The notes beneath the pieces are model-generated. The model worked only from the letters and a program-made list of their open reading frames with translations. It was not told the origin of the DNA and searched no databases. A stretch of 64,000 nucleotides of DNA from Clostridium_AD sp937920395 (lineage in GTDB: Bacteria > Bacillota > Clostridia > Clostridiales > Clostridiaceae). The position numbers were made by a program, and so were the translations under genes. The stretch's first letter is position 1, and the number at the start of each line of letters is the position of its first letter. The stretch lies in assembly GCA_052274345.1 (NCBI GenBank), contig DAVZGP010000009.1, positions 18,551 through 82,550 on the forward strand, written 5' to 3'. Below are positions 34,121 through 41,944 of this stretch, piece after piece.

Positions 34121-34303
34121 ATGGAAGAATACAGGGGTTACGTAATAGAAGTTGTAGAGAATAATGAGAAACAATATCCATATAAAGCAATTGCAAGAAA
34201 GGAGGAAGAACAGATAAAACACAAGGGATATAGTAAACTACAAGCTATTGATCTTGTTAAAGGGACTATAAACTTACAGATAGCAAGGCAGTGTAAACAA
34301 TAG
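34121..34303 (+). CDS. 60-residue hypothetical protein
   Basis: I do not recognise this protein. It is charged and soluble, starting MEEYRGYVIEVVENNEKQYPYKAIARK, which has the look of a small beta-sheet domain followed by a helix (KLQAIDLVKGTINLQIA). No cysteines except one near the end; no membrane segment. AAGAGGTGG sits 3-4 bases before the ATG. It belongs to a run of small genes between comEA and comEC, each with its own ribosome site. Confidence 0.6.
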   Translation: MEEYRGYVIEVVENNEKQYPYKAIARKEEEQIKHKGYSKLQAIDLVKGTINLQIARQCKQ

Positions 34304-34494
34304 ATCGTTGGTTCCCTCCGAAAGTATTTTGAATAAGGTATTGCATAATAACACTATCTATGTTATTCTAAGTGAGTTGGGATTGCAAAATCAACAACAA
34401 CAAGATTTGATATGATTAAAACATTACCTTTTTAGGCATATAAAGTAAATCAGATCTTAAATCTTAATATAAATAAAAAGGAGAAATGTTTAAA

Positions 34495-34659
34495 ATGGCT
34501 GATAAGACTATAGTATGTAAAGATTGTTCACAAGAATTCGTATTCACTGAGGGTGAACAGGAATTTTATAAAGAAAAAGGATTCGAAAATGAACCACAAA
34601 GATGTCCTGATTGTAGAAGAGCTAAGAAACAACAGAACAACAGAGGATTTCAAAGATAA
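34495..34659 (+). CDS. Small zinc-ribbon protein
   Basis: A 54-residue protein with two CxxC pairs, Cys8/Cys11 (VCKDC) and Cys37/Cys40 (RCPDC), separated by 25 residues with the FTEGEQEFYKEKGF pattern, and a basic tail. This matches the short probable zinc-binding domain proteins common in Firmicutes, often found near cold-shock or RNA-related genes; exact function unknown. AAAAGGAG lies ~10 bases before the ATG. A perfect terminator follows 17 bases after the stop. Confidence 0.85.
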   Translation: MADKTIVCKDCSQEFVFTEGEQEFYKEKGFENEPQRCPDCRRAKKQQNNRGFQR

Positions 34660-34676
34660 TATAATTTAGAAAAATT

Positions 34677-34710
34677 ACCCATAGGAATTTATTCCTATGG
34701 GTTTTATTTT
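34677..34710 (+). terminator. Terminator after the zinc-ribbon gene
   Basis: Perfect 12-base stem ACCCATAGGAAT with 2-base loop, followed by TTTATTTT. Confidence 0.9.
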
Positions 34711-34804
34711 GTCCAAATTTACAACATATTTCTAGAAAATGTGTTATAGTATACTTAGGAATAAAATGAATAAGCTGTAAAATTAAGTAATGGGAGGGAT
34801 TAAT

Positions 34805-35347
34805 ATGAAGAATATAAAAATAAGTAAATCTATCTTTAATAAAATCAAACTGAATAATGCTAATTTTATTAAAAACAATGATATAGATCCTATAACACAT
34901 CATGTTCATGGTGGTAAATATGTAGGGGAAAGAACGGACGGTATGAAACAAGGGATTGGAACGTTCCTTTATGGGGATGGAAGTAAATATGTGGGACATT
35001 GGAGTAATGACGAAATGAATGGCCAAGGGACTATTACTTTTGCGAGTGGAGAGGAATATATAGGCGAATGGGCTAATGATGAAAAAAATGGATATGGAAT
35101 ATATACTTGGCCGGACGGTGAAAAATATATAGGGCAGTGGGATAATGGTGAAAAAAGTGGACAAGGTATATGTATTTGGCCTGCTGGAGATGTATATGTA
35201 GGAGACTTTAAAGATGGACTCAGTCATGGTATTGGCGTTCATACTTATTGTAGCGGTGAGAGATATATAGGACAGTGGGAAAATGATCAAAGAGTAGGGC
35301 AAGGTATGTATGTTTATTTAGATGGAAGGATTGAAATGAAAAAATAA
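34805..35347 (+). CDS. MORN-repeat protein
   Basis: 180 residues. After a ~38-residue N-terminus, six MORN units of exactly 23 residues follow, each beginning Y-I/V-G and containing G-x-G (YVGERTDGMKQGIGTFLYG, YVGHWSNDEMNGQGTITF, YIGEWANDEKNGYGIYTW, YIGQWDNGEKSGQGICIW, YVGDFKDGLSHGIGVHTY, YIGQWENDQRVGQGMYVY). MORN sheets serve as structural or lipid/protein-binding scaffolds. No signal peptide or membrane segment, so cytosolic. ATG 34805 has GGGAGGG 6 bases upstream. Role unknown. Confidence 0.88.
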   Translation: MKNIKISKSIFNKIKLNNANFIKNNDIDPITHHVHGGKYVGERTDGMKQGIGTFLYGDGSKYVGHWSNDEMNGQGTITFASGEEYIGEWANDEKNGYGIYTWPDGEKYIGQWDNGEKSGQGICIWPAGDVYVGDFKDGLSHGIGVHTYCSGERYIGQWENDQRVGQGMYVYLDGRIEMKK

Positions 35348-35404
35348 AAAATTGTTTTATTAAAATAGCAGATGAATAATTCTGTTATTTTTTTATGCCA
35401 AATT

Positions 35405-35446
35405 CTTAGTGGTAACATTTTCTTACTTAGTGGTAACATTTTCTTA
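35405..35446. repeat. Two perfect tandem 21-base repeats
   Basis: CTTAGTGGTAACATTTTCTTA occurs at 35405-35425 and 35426-35446, followed by CTAAG, the complement of its first bases. It lies between the MORN gene and a small Cys-rich gene; a double operator or the end of a lost mobile element are both possible. Confidence 0.85.
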
Positions 35447-35547
35447 CTAAGTGTAATAATATATACCAACAAAAGAAAGTAAAAGAGGGACAAACTTATG
35501 ATAAAAGATATAAGAAATATTTGCCTTCAGAAAGGAGGGGAATATGT

Positions 35548-35712
35548 ATGTGGTGTTGGTGGTTAGTATTATTGCTACTAGTTGAAGATGATGGATTTGG
35601 TGGCAACAATGGCTGTCGTAGTAATGATTGTGGTTGTACAAATACTATAATCATAAATAGAAAAAAGAAATGTAATAAAAAGAAATGTCATAAATGTAAT
35701 TATGAAGATTAA
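35548..35712 (+). CDS. Cys-rich mini membrane protein
   Basis: 54 residues: a very hydrophobic start (WCWWLVLLLLV, residues 2-12), an acidic/Gly turn, then NNGCRSNDCGC and a basic Cys-rich tail (KKKCNKKKCHKCN). Seven cysteines: 3, 23, 28, 30, 42, 47 and 50. I do not recognise it. The layout suggests a membrane-tethered peptide with a metal-binding or disulfide-linked tail. AAAGGAGGGG lies about 6 bases before the ATG pair; 35544 is out of frame, so 35548 is used. A terminator-like hairpin follows the gene. Confidence 0.6.
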   Translation: MWCWWLVLLLLVEDDGFGGNNGCRSNDCGCTNTIIINRKKKCNKKKCHKCNYED

Positions 35713-35760
35713 TATAATTAGATTATTAATTATATAAATATATAATTAAGTCTTTAGAAT

Positions 35761-35801
35761 TAGGGAGACTTTAGCTGCTTAGGCTAAAGTCTCCTATTTA
35801 T
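35761..35801 (+). terminator. Terminator after the Cys-rich gene
   Basis: GGAGACTTTAGC pairs with GCTAAAGTCTCC around TGCTTAG, then TATTTATTATA. Confidence 0.75.
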
Positions 35802-35850
35802 TATACGATTATTATAATAGGAACTAAACGAAAAGGATAGGTTGGGCTAT

Positions 35851-38325
35851 ATGAAGAAATGGTATGGGAAAACGATGATAAGAGTAGTGGGGATGCTGAA
35901 TTCTGACATTAATTTGGGGTTAGATGAAGAGAAAATTAAATATATGAGAGAAAAATATGGTGAAAATACCATATTGAAACCTAAAACTGAAAGTCTTTTA
36001 ACTGTTGTGGTTAATCAAATAAAACAGTTATGGATTCTTGTAGCTATAGGTTGCATCGCTATGCTATTTTATAATAGGTTTTTTACTATAGGTTGTTTTG
36101 TAACACTGATAATGGTATTTAGTGTAATGCTTTTAATAAATGAAGATTATAAAGGAAAGAAAAGTTTAATTGCAATTGATAATCTAAATACACAGTATTC
36201 CAATGTAAAGCGCTGTGGAAAGATAATTAGAATAAGTTGTGAAGAAATGGTAGTTGGCGATATCGTTTTTCTCGAAAAAGGTAGATATGCCCAGGCGGAT
36301 ATTAGAATACTCGAATGTGAAGACTTAAAGGTAGTAGAAGTTTCAGTAACGGGTGAAAAGTATGAAGTTGAAAAATACTCTATGAAGATAGAGGAAGAAG
36401 TTATAAATCTATCTGAGATAAAAAACATTGTTTATAAATCTTCACTTATTACTGAGGGTTCAGGCATGGGAATAATTATTGCTACTGGCATGAATACACA
36501 AATTGGAAGAATTATAAAAGTATTACTTGAGTCTAAAAATGAGAGCAGTTCTTTTAGTAATGATTTGATAGATATTGCAAATAGAAGTACTGTAATTACA
36601 CTAATATCGGGTATAATTACTTTAATTTTTATAAGTTTCAAAAGTAATGGACTTCATGAGGCTATAAATTCACTTATTTATATTTCTATGACGTTTAATT
36701 CTTCAATGTTTATTATAATATTGTATTTATTTTTTTATATTATATTTAGAAAATTCAACGAGAAAAATATATATGTTAAAAGTATTGCCACCATTTATGC
36801 ACTTACGAATATTTCTACAATATTTATGAAAAAAATTGGGGCTGTTTCGGAGAATAAACTTATTCTTAGTGAAATTTATTGTGACGGAAGACTTATAAAT
36901 ATGAAAATTCATAATTTTGATATTGAAGATGTTATAGAAAGAATAATTAGCATAGCACTAATTTGTAATGATGCTAAATTTTTCAATGAGAATTCTACTC
37001 ATTTAAGAGACCGTAATTCTATTGAAAGTTTGGAAGAACGTGAAATAATTGAGTTTTGGGATGAAAATTTTGCGAAAAATAGTCATTTTGAGACAAAATA
37101 CAGGAGAATATTTAAGATTGCATATGACGCTGATAAAAGGATTAAAACAGTTGTAAATAGAATAGAGGATAAATATAGAGCTAATGTAAAAGGTGTGCTT
37201 GATAGTATATTAAGTAGATGTACTCATATTTTAGTTAATGGTATAGAGAAAGAAATTAATGAGGATGATATTGCGAATATTATAAATGTTCATATAGATA
37301 TGTCTAATAAATCATATAATGTTATAGGTTATGGTTATAGAAATTTTAGCTATAAACCTAGTATAGATGAAAATATTGAAAGTAATTTAGTATTTGTAGG
37401 GTTAATAGGTTTTGAAAATCCAATAAAAGAAAGTTCATACATAGCTGTGAATACATGTAGAAAAATCAATATTAGAGTTATCATAGATCAAGAAGACAAT
37501 AAATTAGCTTCTTTTGCATTTGGAAAATCAATAGGAATTACTAGCAAAAAGGAGCAAATTCTATCAGGGATAGAGATGGATTATATGAGCGAAGAAGAAA
37601 TTGAAAAAGGCATTGAGAACATTAGTGTTTTTTCTAAAATTTCACCCAAACATAAAAGCAAAATTGTTAATGTCTTAAATGATAAAGGATATTCTATTGC
37701 ATCAGTAGGAGATACATTGACTGATTTAGAGTATCTTAATAATTCTGATATATCTATTTCAGTGGGGGTTGAATGTAGTAATGTAGTAAAAAAACTTTCA
37801 AATATATTCTTGAAGGAAAATGATTTTGGAGAAATAGTAAATTTAATACAGCATAGTAAAAAAATCATAAGTTATATAAGCAGAGTAGTTTTGTTTATAA
37901 ACACCTTAGCGATAAGTGAAATATTAGTAATATTATTAAGCATAATTATTAGAGGCACAATGCCATTTACGATTATATGTAGTTTGTCTTTGAATTTTAT
38001 ATTGTTACCTTTTTGTTGTTTTGCAATACTATTACAAAATACAAATACTGATATAATATTAAAAAATATTAATTATGATTATATAAAAAGTATTTGTATA
38101 AGAAACTCATGTATTATTGGCATCATATATATTTTCATTATTGCTCTTGGTCATAAATTTGTTATTATAAATGTTGACGATGTTATATTTATTATGTTTG
38201 TAATGCTTGAAAGTGTATTTTGTTTATCTCTTTTATATGAGAAACATTTTCTGGAAAATAAAGTAGCGTATACTTTAGTGGCTTTTAATATATTAGTACA
38301 GTTTATGTTGATTAAATTAAAATAA
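35851..38325 (+). CDS. P-type ATPase-like protein with a degraded catalytic site (probable pseudoenzyme)
   Basis: The length and domain order are those of a P2-type (Ca2+-ATPase-like) pump: N-terminal LDEEKIKYMREKYGEN, two membrane segments, actuator domain (VVGDIVFLEKGRYAQADIRIL), two more segments, N and P domains, and four C-terminal segments. The key motifs are changed. DKTGT is KKIGA (Asp replaced by Lys, codon 36829-36831), TGES is TGEK, the PEGL segment of membrane helix 4 is NSSMF, and TGDGxND is VGDTLTD. VFSKISPKHKSKIV is retained. The frame is open over ~825 codons, so it is not a simple pseudogene. ATG 35851 or TTG 35842 may start it. ATP-driven transport is unlikely. Confidence 0.85.
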   Translation: MKKWYGKTMIRVVGMLNSDINLGLDEEKIKYMREKYGENTILKPKTESLLTVVVNQIKQLWILVAIGCIAMLFYNRFFTIGCFVTLIMVFSVMLLINEDYKGKKSLIAIDNLNTQYSNVKRCGKIIRISCEEMVVGDIVFLEKGRYAQADIRILECEDLKVVEVSVTGEKYEVEKYSMKIEEEVINLSEIKNIVYKSSLITEGSGMGIIIATGMNTQIGRIIKVLLESKNESSSFSNDLIDIANRSTVITLISGIITLIFISFKSNGLHEAINSLIYISMTFNSSMFIIILYLFFYIIFRKFNEKNIYVKSIATIYALTNISTIFMKKIGAVSENKLILSEIYCDGRLINMKIHNFDIEDVIERIISIALICNDAKFFNENSTHLRDRNSIESLEEREIIEFWDENFAKNSHFETKYRRIFKIAYDADKRIKTVVNRIEDKYRANVKGVLDSILSRCTHILVNGIEKEINEDDIANIINVHIDMSNKSYNVIGYGYRNFSYKPSIDENIESNLVFVGLIGFENPIKESSYIAVNTCRKINIRVIIDQEDNKLASFAFGKSIGITSKKEQILSGIEMDYMSEEEIEKGIENISVFSKISPKHKSKIVNVLNDKGYSIASVGDTLTDLEYLNNSDISISVGVECSNVVKKLSNIFLKENDFGEIVNLIQHSKKIISYISRVVLFINTLAISEILVILLSIIIRGTMPFTIICSLSLNFILLPFCCFAILLQNTNTDIILKNINYDYIKSICIRNSCIIGIIYIFIIALGHKFVIINVDDVIFIMFVMLESVFCLSLLYEKHFLENKVAYTLVAFNILVQFMLIKLK

Positions 38326-38537
38326 CTAACATACAAATGTTATAATAATATTTAAAATAAGAATCATAAGTAAATAAGACATGCTGATTATTTTAAATAT
38401 TTATTGGATAAAATAAGGCTATGGAGGTATATAATACTTGAAAATATATTTAAAACAATGATTATGTTATAATAGTAAAAGATAGCAAATTTATATGTTC
38501 TTTTGCATAAATGATTTTCCAAGTATAATATTTTATT

Positions 38538-40310
38538 ATGGCTAGACCTTTAGTGTATTATGCAGTAACGATATTTATGGGATGTATCACTTGTCTAATT
38601 TTAACAAACAACCCTATTGTAGGAGCAATTATAACTGCACTTTTTTTGTCTATTATGTATTTTACTATAGATAAAAAGTTTTTTTATCTAGTATTTTGTT
38701 TTTTTATTATTAGTAATATCAATTATTATTCTTATTTTAATGTTAATTTACCAAGTGATGTAAAGATTAAAGTGAGAATATCAGATAAAAGTACATATTA
38801 TTGCTCGGCAAGATATAATGATAAGAAGATTGATTTGAAAGGCAATATATTTGAATTCAGCGAAGGAAGAAACGTGTGGATAAAAGGTAATTTTAAAAAG
38901 GAAGCAGTATATGAAAAGGGTACGGTTGGAACATATACAGTTAAAAGTTATGAGATTTGTGATGAAGATATAATATCAAAAATTGAAGCTTTTAGAAAAG
39001 GTTTATATGAAAAATTTTCAGAAGGTTTAGGAAAAGAAAAAGCAGCCTTAGTTATGGGCGTATGTTTTGGGGATAGTGGATACATAGAAAAAGAACAAAA
39101 GGAAGATTTTAAAAAACTGGGTATAAGTCATGTTATAAGTGTATCAGGTCTTCATATGTCAATAGTGTATCAGGTTTTAGAAACTGTTGTAGGTTATAAA
39201 ATAGCTTTATTATTCTCTTTTGGATACATGATATTTACAGGAGGGCAATCATCAACAATAAGAGCTTTTATAATGATTTTCATATTGAAAGTGGCAAGCA
39301 AAGTATATAAAAAATATGATAGTCTTTCATCGGTTAGTTTGGCTGCAATTATAATATTAGTGTTTAGACCTTTTTACATTCTTGATATAGGATTTATGCT
39401 TTCTTTTCTTTGTGTTCTTGGTATTATAGTATTTAATAAAAAAATCAGGAAGGTGCTATATAAATTACCTTCTGCTTTAAATGAATCTTTCAGTTTAAGT
39501 ATAAGTTCTCAAATATTTTCTACACCTTATGCAGTTGTAGCTCTTAAGACTTTTAGTTTAGGGGCATTTCTTAGTAATTTATTGTTATTACCACTATATA
39601 CAGTAGTTGTGGTACTTGGAAATATGTCTCTTATATTTAGTACAGTTTACCAATTATTTGATTTGATAAATTATGGAATGTTTACTGTCTTAATGATAAT
39701 AGAATTTATTCAAAAGGTGCTTGTAGCATTATTACCAGAAATGCTTTACTTTTCTTATATTGAAAGTCTAGTTGTATTCGGATTATATCTATGTTATCTT
39801 GCAATTAAAAAGGGCTATATGCAATTTAAGTATGTTCCAATATGTATTATTTTTGTTTTAATGTTTCAAAGTTATAAAGTTTTTCCAGAGATTAGTTATA
39901 TAAGTGCTAATAAGAATGACGTCGTTTTAATACAATATAAAAGGACAACAGTTGCAGTTACCACTGGAAATATTAAGGGGAAAGATTTAAAAGTGCCTGT
40001 TAAAGTAGATAGAATTTTTGAGAATTATACTGGTGAGTCAATTATAAACATTTCTCAAAGTTATGCTGTTAAATTGACACGGAATGGTGATGAATTAGAA
40101 GCTTTAGCATGTTTTACGCAAAAGACAAGTAAAAAGCAGAACATGTTATTACTTGAAAATAAAACTGAGAAAATTACACCGTTTAAAGATACAGTAAAAT
40201 TAAAAAATGATGAAACGTATGTGCCATCAGGAACAATTATTAATAAATACATAATCATAGGAAACAAAGTTTTAAAATTTTCACAAGGGTTGGAGGAAAT
40301 AATTGATTAA
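38538..40310 (+). CDS. comEC: ComEC/Rec2-family DNA-uptake channel lacking a functional metallo-beta-lactamase domain
   Basis: Residues ~30-140 form the N-terminal OB-like region. The polytopic competence domain follows with the family hallmark ISHVISVSGLHMSIVY, then GGQSSTIRAFIM and several hydrophobic segments to ~residue 440. Full ComEC proteins then have a metallo-beta-lactamase domain with HxHxDH. Here only ~150 residues remain (NDVVLIQYKRTTVAVTTGN resembles the domain start), without metal ligands. 590 residues instead of ~750. No clear ribosome site precedes ATG 38538. The stop overlaps the holA start by 8 bases. Confidence 0.85.
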   Translation: MARPLVYYAVTIFMGCITCLILTNNPIVGAIITALFLSIMYFTIDKKFFYLVFCFFIISNINYYSYFNVNLPSDVKIKVRISDKSTYYCSARYNDKKIDLKGNIFEFSEGRNVWIKGNFKKEAVYEKGTVGTYTVKSYEICDEDIISKIEAFRKGLYEKFSEGLGKEKAALVMGVCFGDSGYIEKEQKEDFKKLGISHVISVSGLHMSIVYQVLETVVGYKIALLFSFGYMIFTGGQSSTIRAFIMIFILKVASKVYKKYDSLSSVSLAAIIILVFRPFYILDIGFMLSFLCVLGIIVFNKKIRKVLYKLPSALNESFSLSISSQIFSTPYAVVALKTFSLGAFLSNLLLLPLYTVVVVLGNMSLIFSTVYQLFDLINYGMFTVLMIIEFIQKVLVALLPEMLYFSYIESLVVFGLYLCYLAIKKGYMQFKYVPICIIFVLMFQSYKVFPEISYISANKNDVVLIQYKRTTVAVTTGNIKGKDLKVPVKVDRIFENYTGESIINISQSYAVKLTRNGDELEALACFTQKTSKKQNMLLLENKTEKITPFKDTVKLKNDETYVPSGTIINKYIIIGNKVLKFSQGLEEIID

Positions 40311-41337
40311 TTATGCAGAGCTTGAAAAAAAAATTAAAAAAAATGAATTAGATAATTGCTATATATTTTGTGGTTCAGATGAAAAATTAATAAAAGATCA
40401 TGTTGAATATATAATTAATAGTGTGCTTGACAAAAATTTTATTGATCTAAATTATTCAAAATTTGATGGTAGTAAAATAGATTTTGAGACAATTAGTGAT
40501 GCTTGTGAAACTATGCCATTTATGAGTGATAAAAAGGTAGTGGTTGTATATAGGGCAACATTTTTAGAGGATAATCCTGGTGCTAAGAATTCTAATGATT
40601 TAAAGAATAAAAATTTTGCTATGCTAAATGAATATTTAAAAAATCCACCACCTCAATGTATTTTGATTATATATTATACATTTCTAAGTGATAGGGAAAA
40701 ACCAAGTAATAAAATTAAAAAACTAGATAAAAAAGCATGCGTGATAAAAGTTGATAAACTAAAGGGTGAATCTCTACAGAAAATATGTAAAAATTTATTT
40801 GAAGGTGCCGGAGCAATAATTGGGAAATCAGAACTTGTTTTATTTTGTTCTCAGGTAGACAATAACATGAATATCGTATTAAATGAAGTAGAAAAACTAG
40901 TGTCATTTGCAAATGGAAGAGAGATTACTAAAAAAGATATTTTGGCAATGATGCCTCAAAAGAGTGAAAACGACATTTTTAATTTAGTTGATTATTTGTC
41001 TCAAAAAAATATTAAGAAGGCACTAGATATTTTGAATGAACTTATATACAGGGGAGAGAAAATACCATTTATATTATTTATGCTAACAAGGCAGTTTAAC
41101 CTTTTATTTAATATTAAATTAGGAACTGAAAGTGGAAAAACAAAGGAGCTTTTGGCGAGTGAATTAAGGCTTCATCCATACGTTTGTGAAAAAATGATTT
41201 CGCAGAGCAATAAATTTACTATAAAAAGGTTGAAAAGGAATATTGGACTCTGTCTTGAAACAGAGAAAGTTTTAAAAAGTACTTCAACAGATGATAAGAT
41301 AAATATTGAAGTCTTTATGATAAAGACTGTAATGTAA
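40303..41337 (+). CDS. holA: DNA polymerase III, delta subunit
   Basis: Clamp-loader subunit that opens the beta clamp. The N-terminal region YIFCGSDEKLIKDHVEYI, then VVVYRATFL, a degenerate AAA+ fold without Walker motifs, and the C-terminal collar domain (FILFMLTRQFNLLFNIKL, RLHPYVCEKMISQSNKFT) are characteristic. 344 residues, standard. Starts with TTG; GGAGG is 6 bases upstream. It directly follows comEC with an 8-base overlap, and rpsT converges on it, the common Firmicute arrangement. Confidence 0.93.
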   Translation: MINYAELEKKIKKNELDNCYIFCGSDEKLIKDHVEYIINSVLDKNFIDLNYSKFDGSKIDFETISDACETMPFMSDKKVVVVYRATFLEDNPGAKNSNDLKNKNFAMLNEYLKNPPPQCILIIYYTFLSDREKPSNKIKKLDKKACVIKVDKLKGESLQKICKNLFEGAGAIIGKSELVLFCSQVDNNMNIVLNEVEKLVSFANGREITKKDILAMMPQKSENDIFNLVDYLSQKNIKKALDILNELIYRGEKIPFILFMLTRQFNLLFNIKLGTESGKTKELLASELRLHPYVCEKMISQSNKFTIKRLKRNIGLCLETEKVLKSTSTDDKINIEVFMIKTVM

Positions 41338-41390
41338 GGTTAATTATGTTTTTAATATTAAATTCAAATTACAATATAAACAAAAAATTA

Positions 41391-41420
41391 AAAAAACCGG
41401 TGTAAATCACCGGTTTTTTT
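41391..41420. terminator. Bidirectional terminator between holA and rpsT
   Basis: ACCGGTG-TAAAT-CACCGGT stem flanked by an A-run on the left and a T-run on the right. Confidence 0.9.
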
Positions 41421-41421
41421 A

Positions 41422-41694
41422 TTATGCTGCTAAATTTAAAGCGTTTAATCTTGCTGCAAGTCTTGACTTTCTTCTTGCTGCTTTATTGATGTGAAGTATT
41501 CCTTTAGTTACAGCCATATCTAAAGCTTTAACCACACTTGCGTATGTAACTTTAGCTTCTGCAACATCACCAGTAACTAGAGCTGTTTCAAATTTTTTAA
41601 CCTTAGTTTTTAAAGCAGTTTTAATCATTGTATTTCTTTCTGTTTTAACTGCAGTAATTTTAATTCTTTTTTTTGCTGATTTAATATTTGCCAT
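41422..41694 (-). CDS. rpsT: 30S ribosomal protein S20
   Basis: Binds the 5' domain and helix 44 of 16S rRNA. 90 residues, very rich in Lys and Ala, starting MANIKSAKKRIKITAVKTERNTM and ending with the KGILHINKAARRKSRLAARL block of the family. GGGGGG lies 6 bases upstream of the ATG. It has its own promoter and a ~70-base leader with a hairpin; it is transcribed towards holA. Confidence 0.97.
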   Translation of the reverse strand: MANIKSAKKRIKITAVKTERNTMIKTALKTKVKKFETALVTGDVAEAKVTYASVVKALDMAVTKGILHINKAARRKSRLAARLNALNLAA

Positions 41695-41730
41695 TAATTT
41701 TCACCCCCCTTTGTATTTAATAACGTGTCA

Positions 41731-41749
41731 GCAGTTTTGGGGAAACTGC
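41731..41749 (-). promoter_or_regulatory. Hairpin in the rpsT leader, loop complementary to the ribosome site
   Basis: On the minus strand GCAGTTT-CCCC-AAAACTGC forms a 7-8 base stem with a CCCC loop, ~20 bases upstream of the GGGGGG ribosome site, which could pair with that loop. Confidence 0.45.
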
Positions 41750-41778
41750 ATACGAGTCTATTTAATTAATCAACTAGT

Positions 41779-41807
41779 ATTATAGCATTAAAATATAAGC
41801 ACTTCAA
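41779..41807 (-). promoter_or_regulatory. Sigma-A promoter of rpsT
   Basis: On the minus strand TTGAAG (41802-41807), 17-base spacer and a perfect TATAAT (41779-41784). Confidence 0.75.
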
Positions 41808-41944
41808 GGGTAAATTAATCTAGATACATAAATTTTAGTATAAGACTTATTTAAATGAGGTAGAAAGGCTAAAATAAACTTTTTTAAGAATAAGAAAAGA
41901 CTATTAGGAAAGGATAATAATAAAAATGTAGTTGAGGTGAAATT

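Noticed and set aside
34622..35302. 226-codon open frame on the minus strand
   Set aside because: Antisense to the MORN gene; the regular MORN codons leave the opposite strand open. No ribosome site, and the product has a periodic Tyr/Ile/Phe pattern that mirrors the repeats.
35851..38325. Interpretation as an active calcium or cation pump
   Set aside because: The phosphorylation Asp, TGES, PEGL and GDGxND motifs are all changed, so a transport annotation by overall similarity would be misleading.
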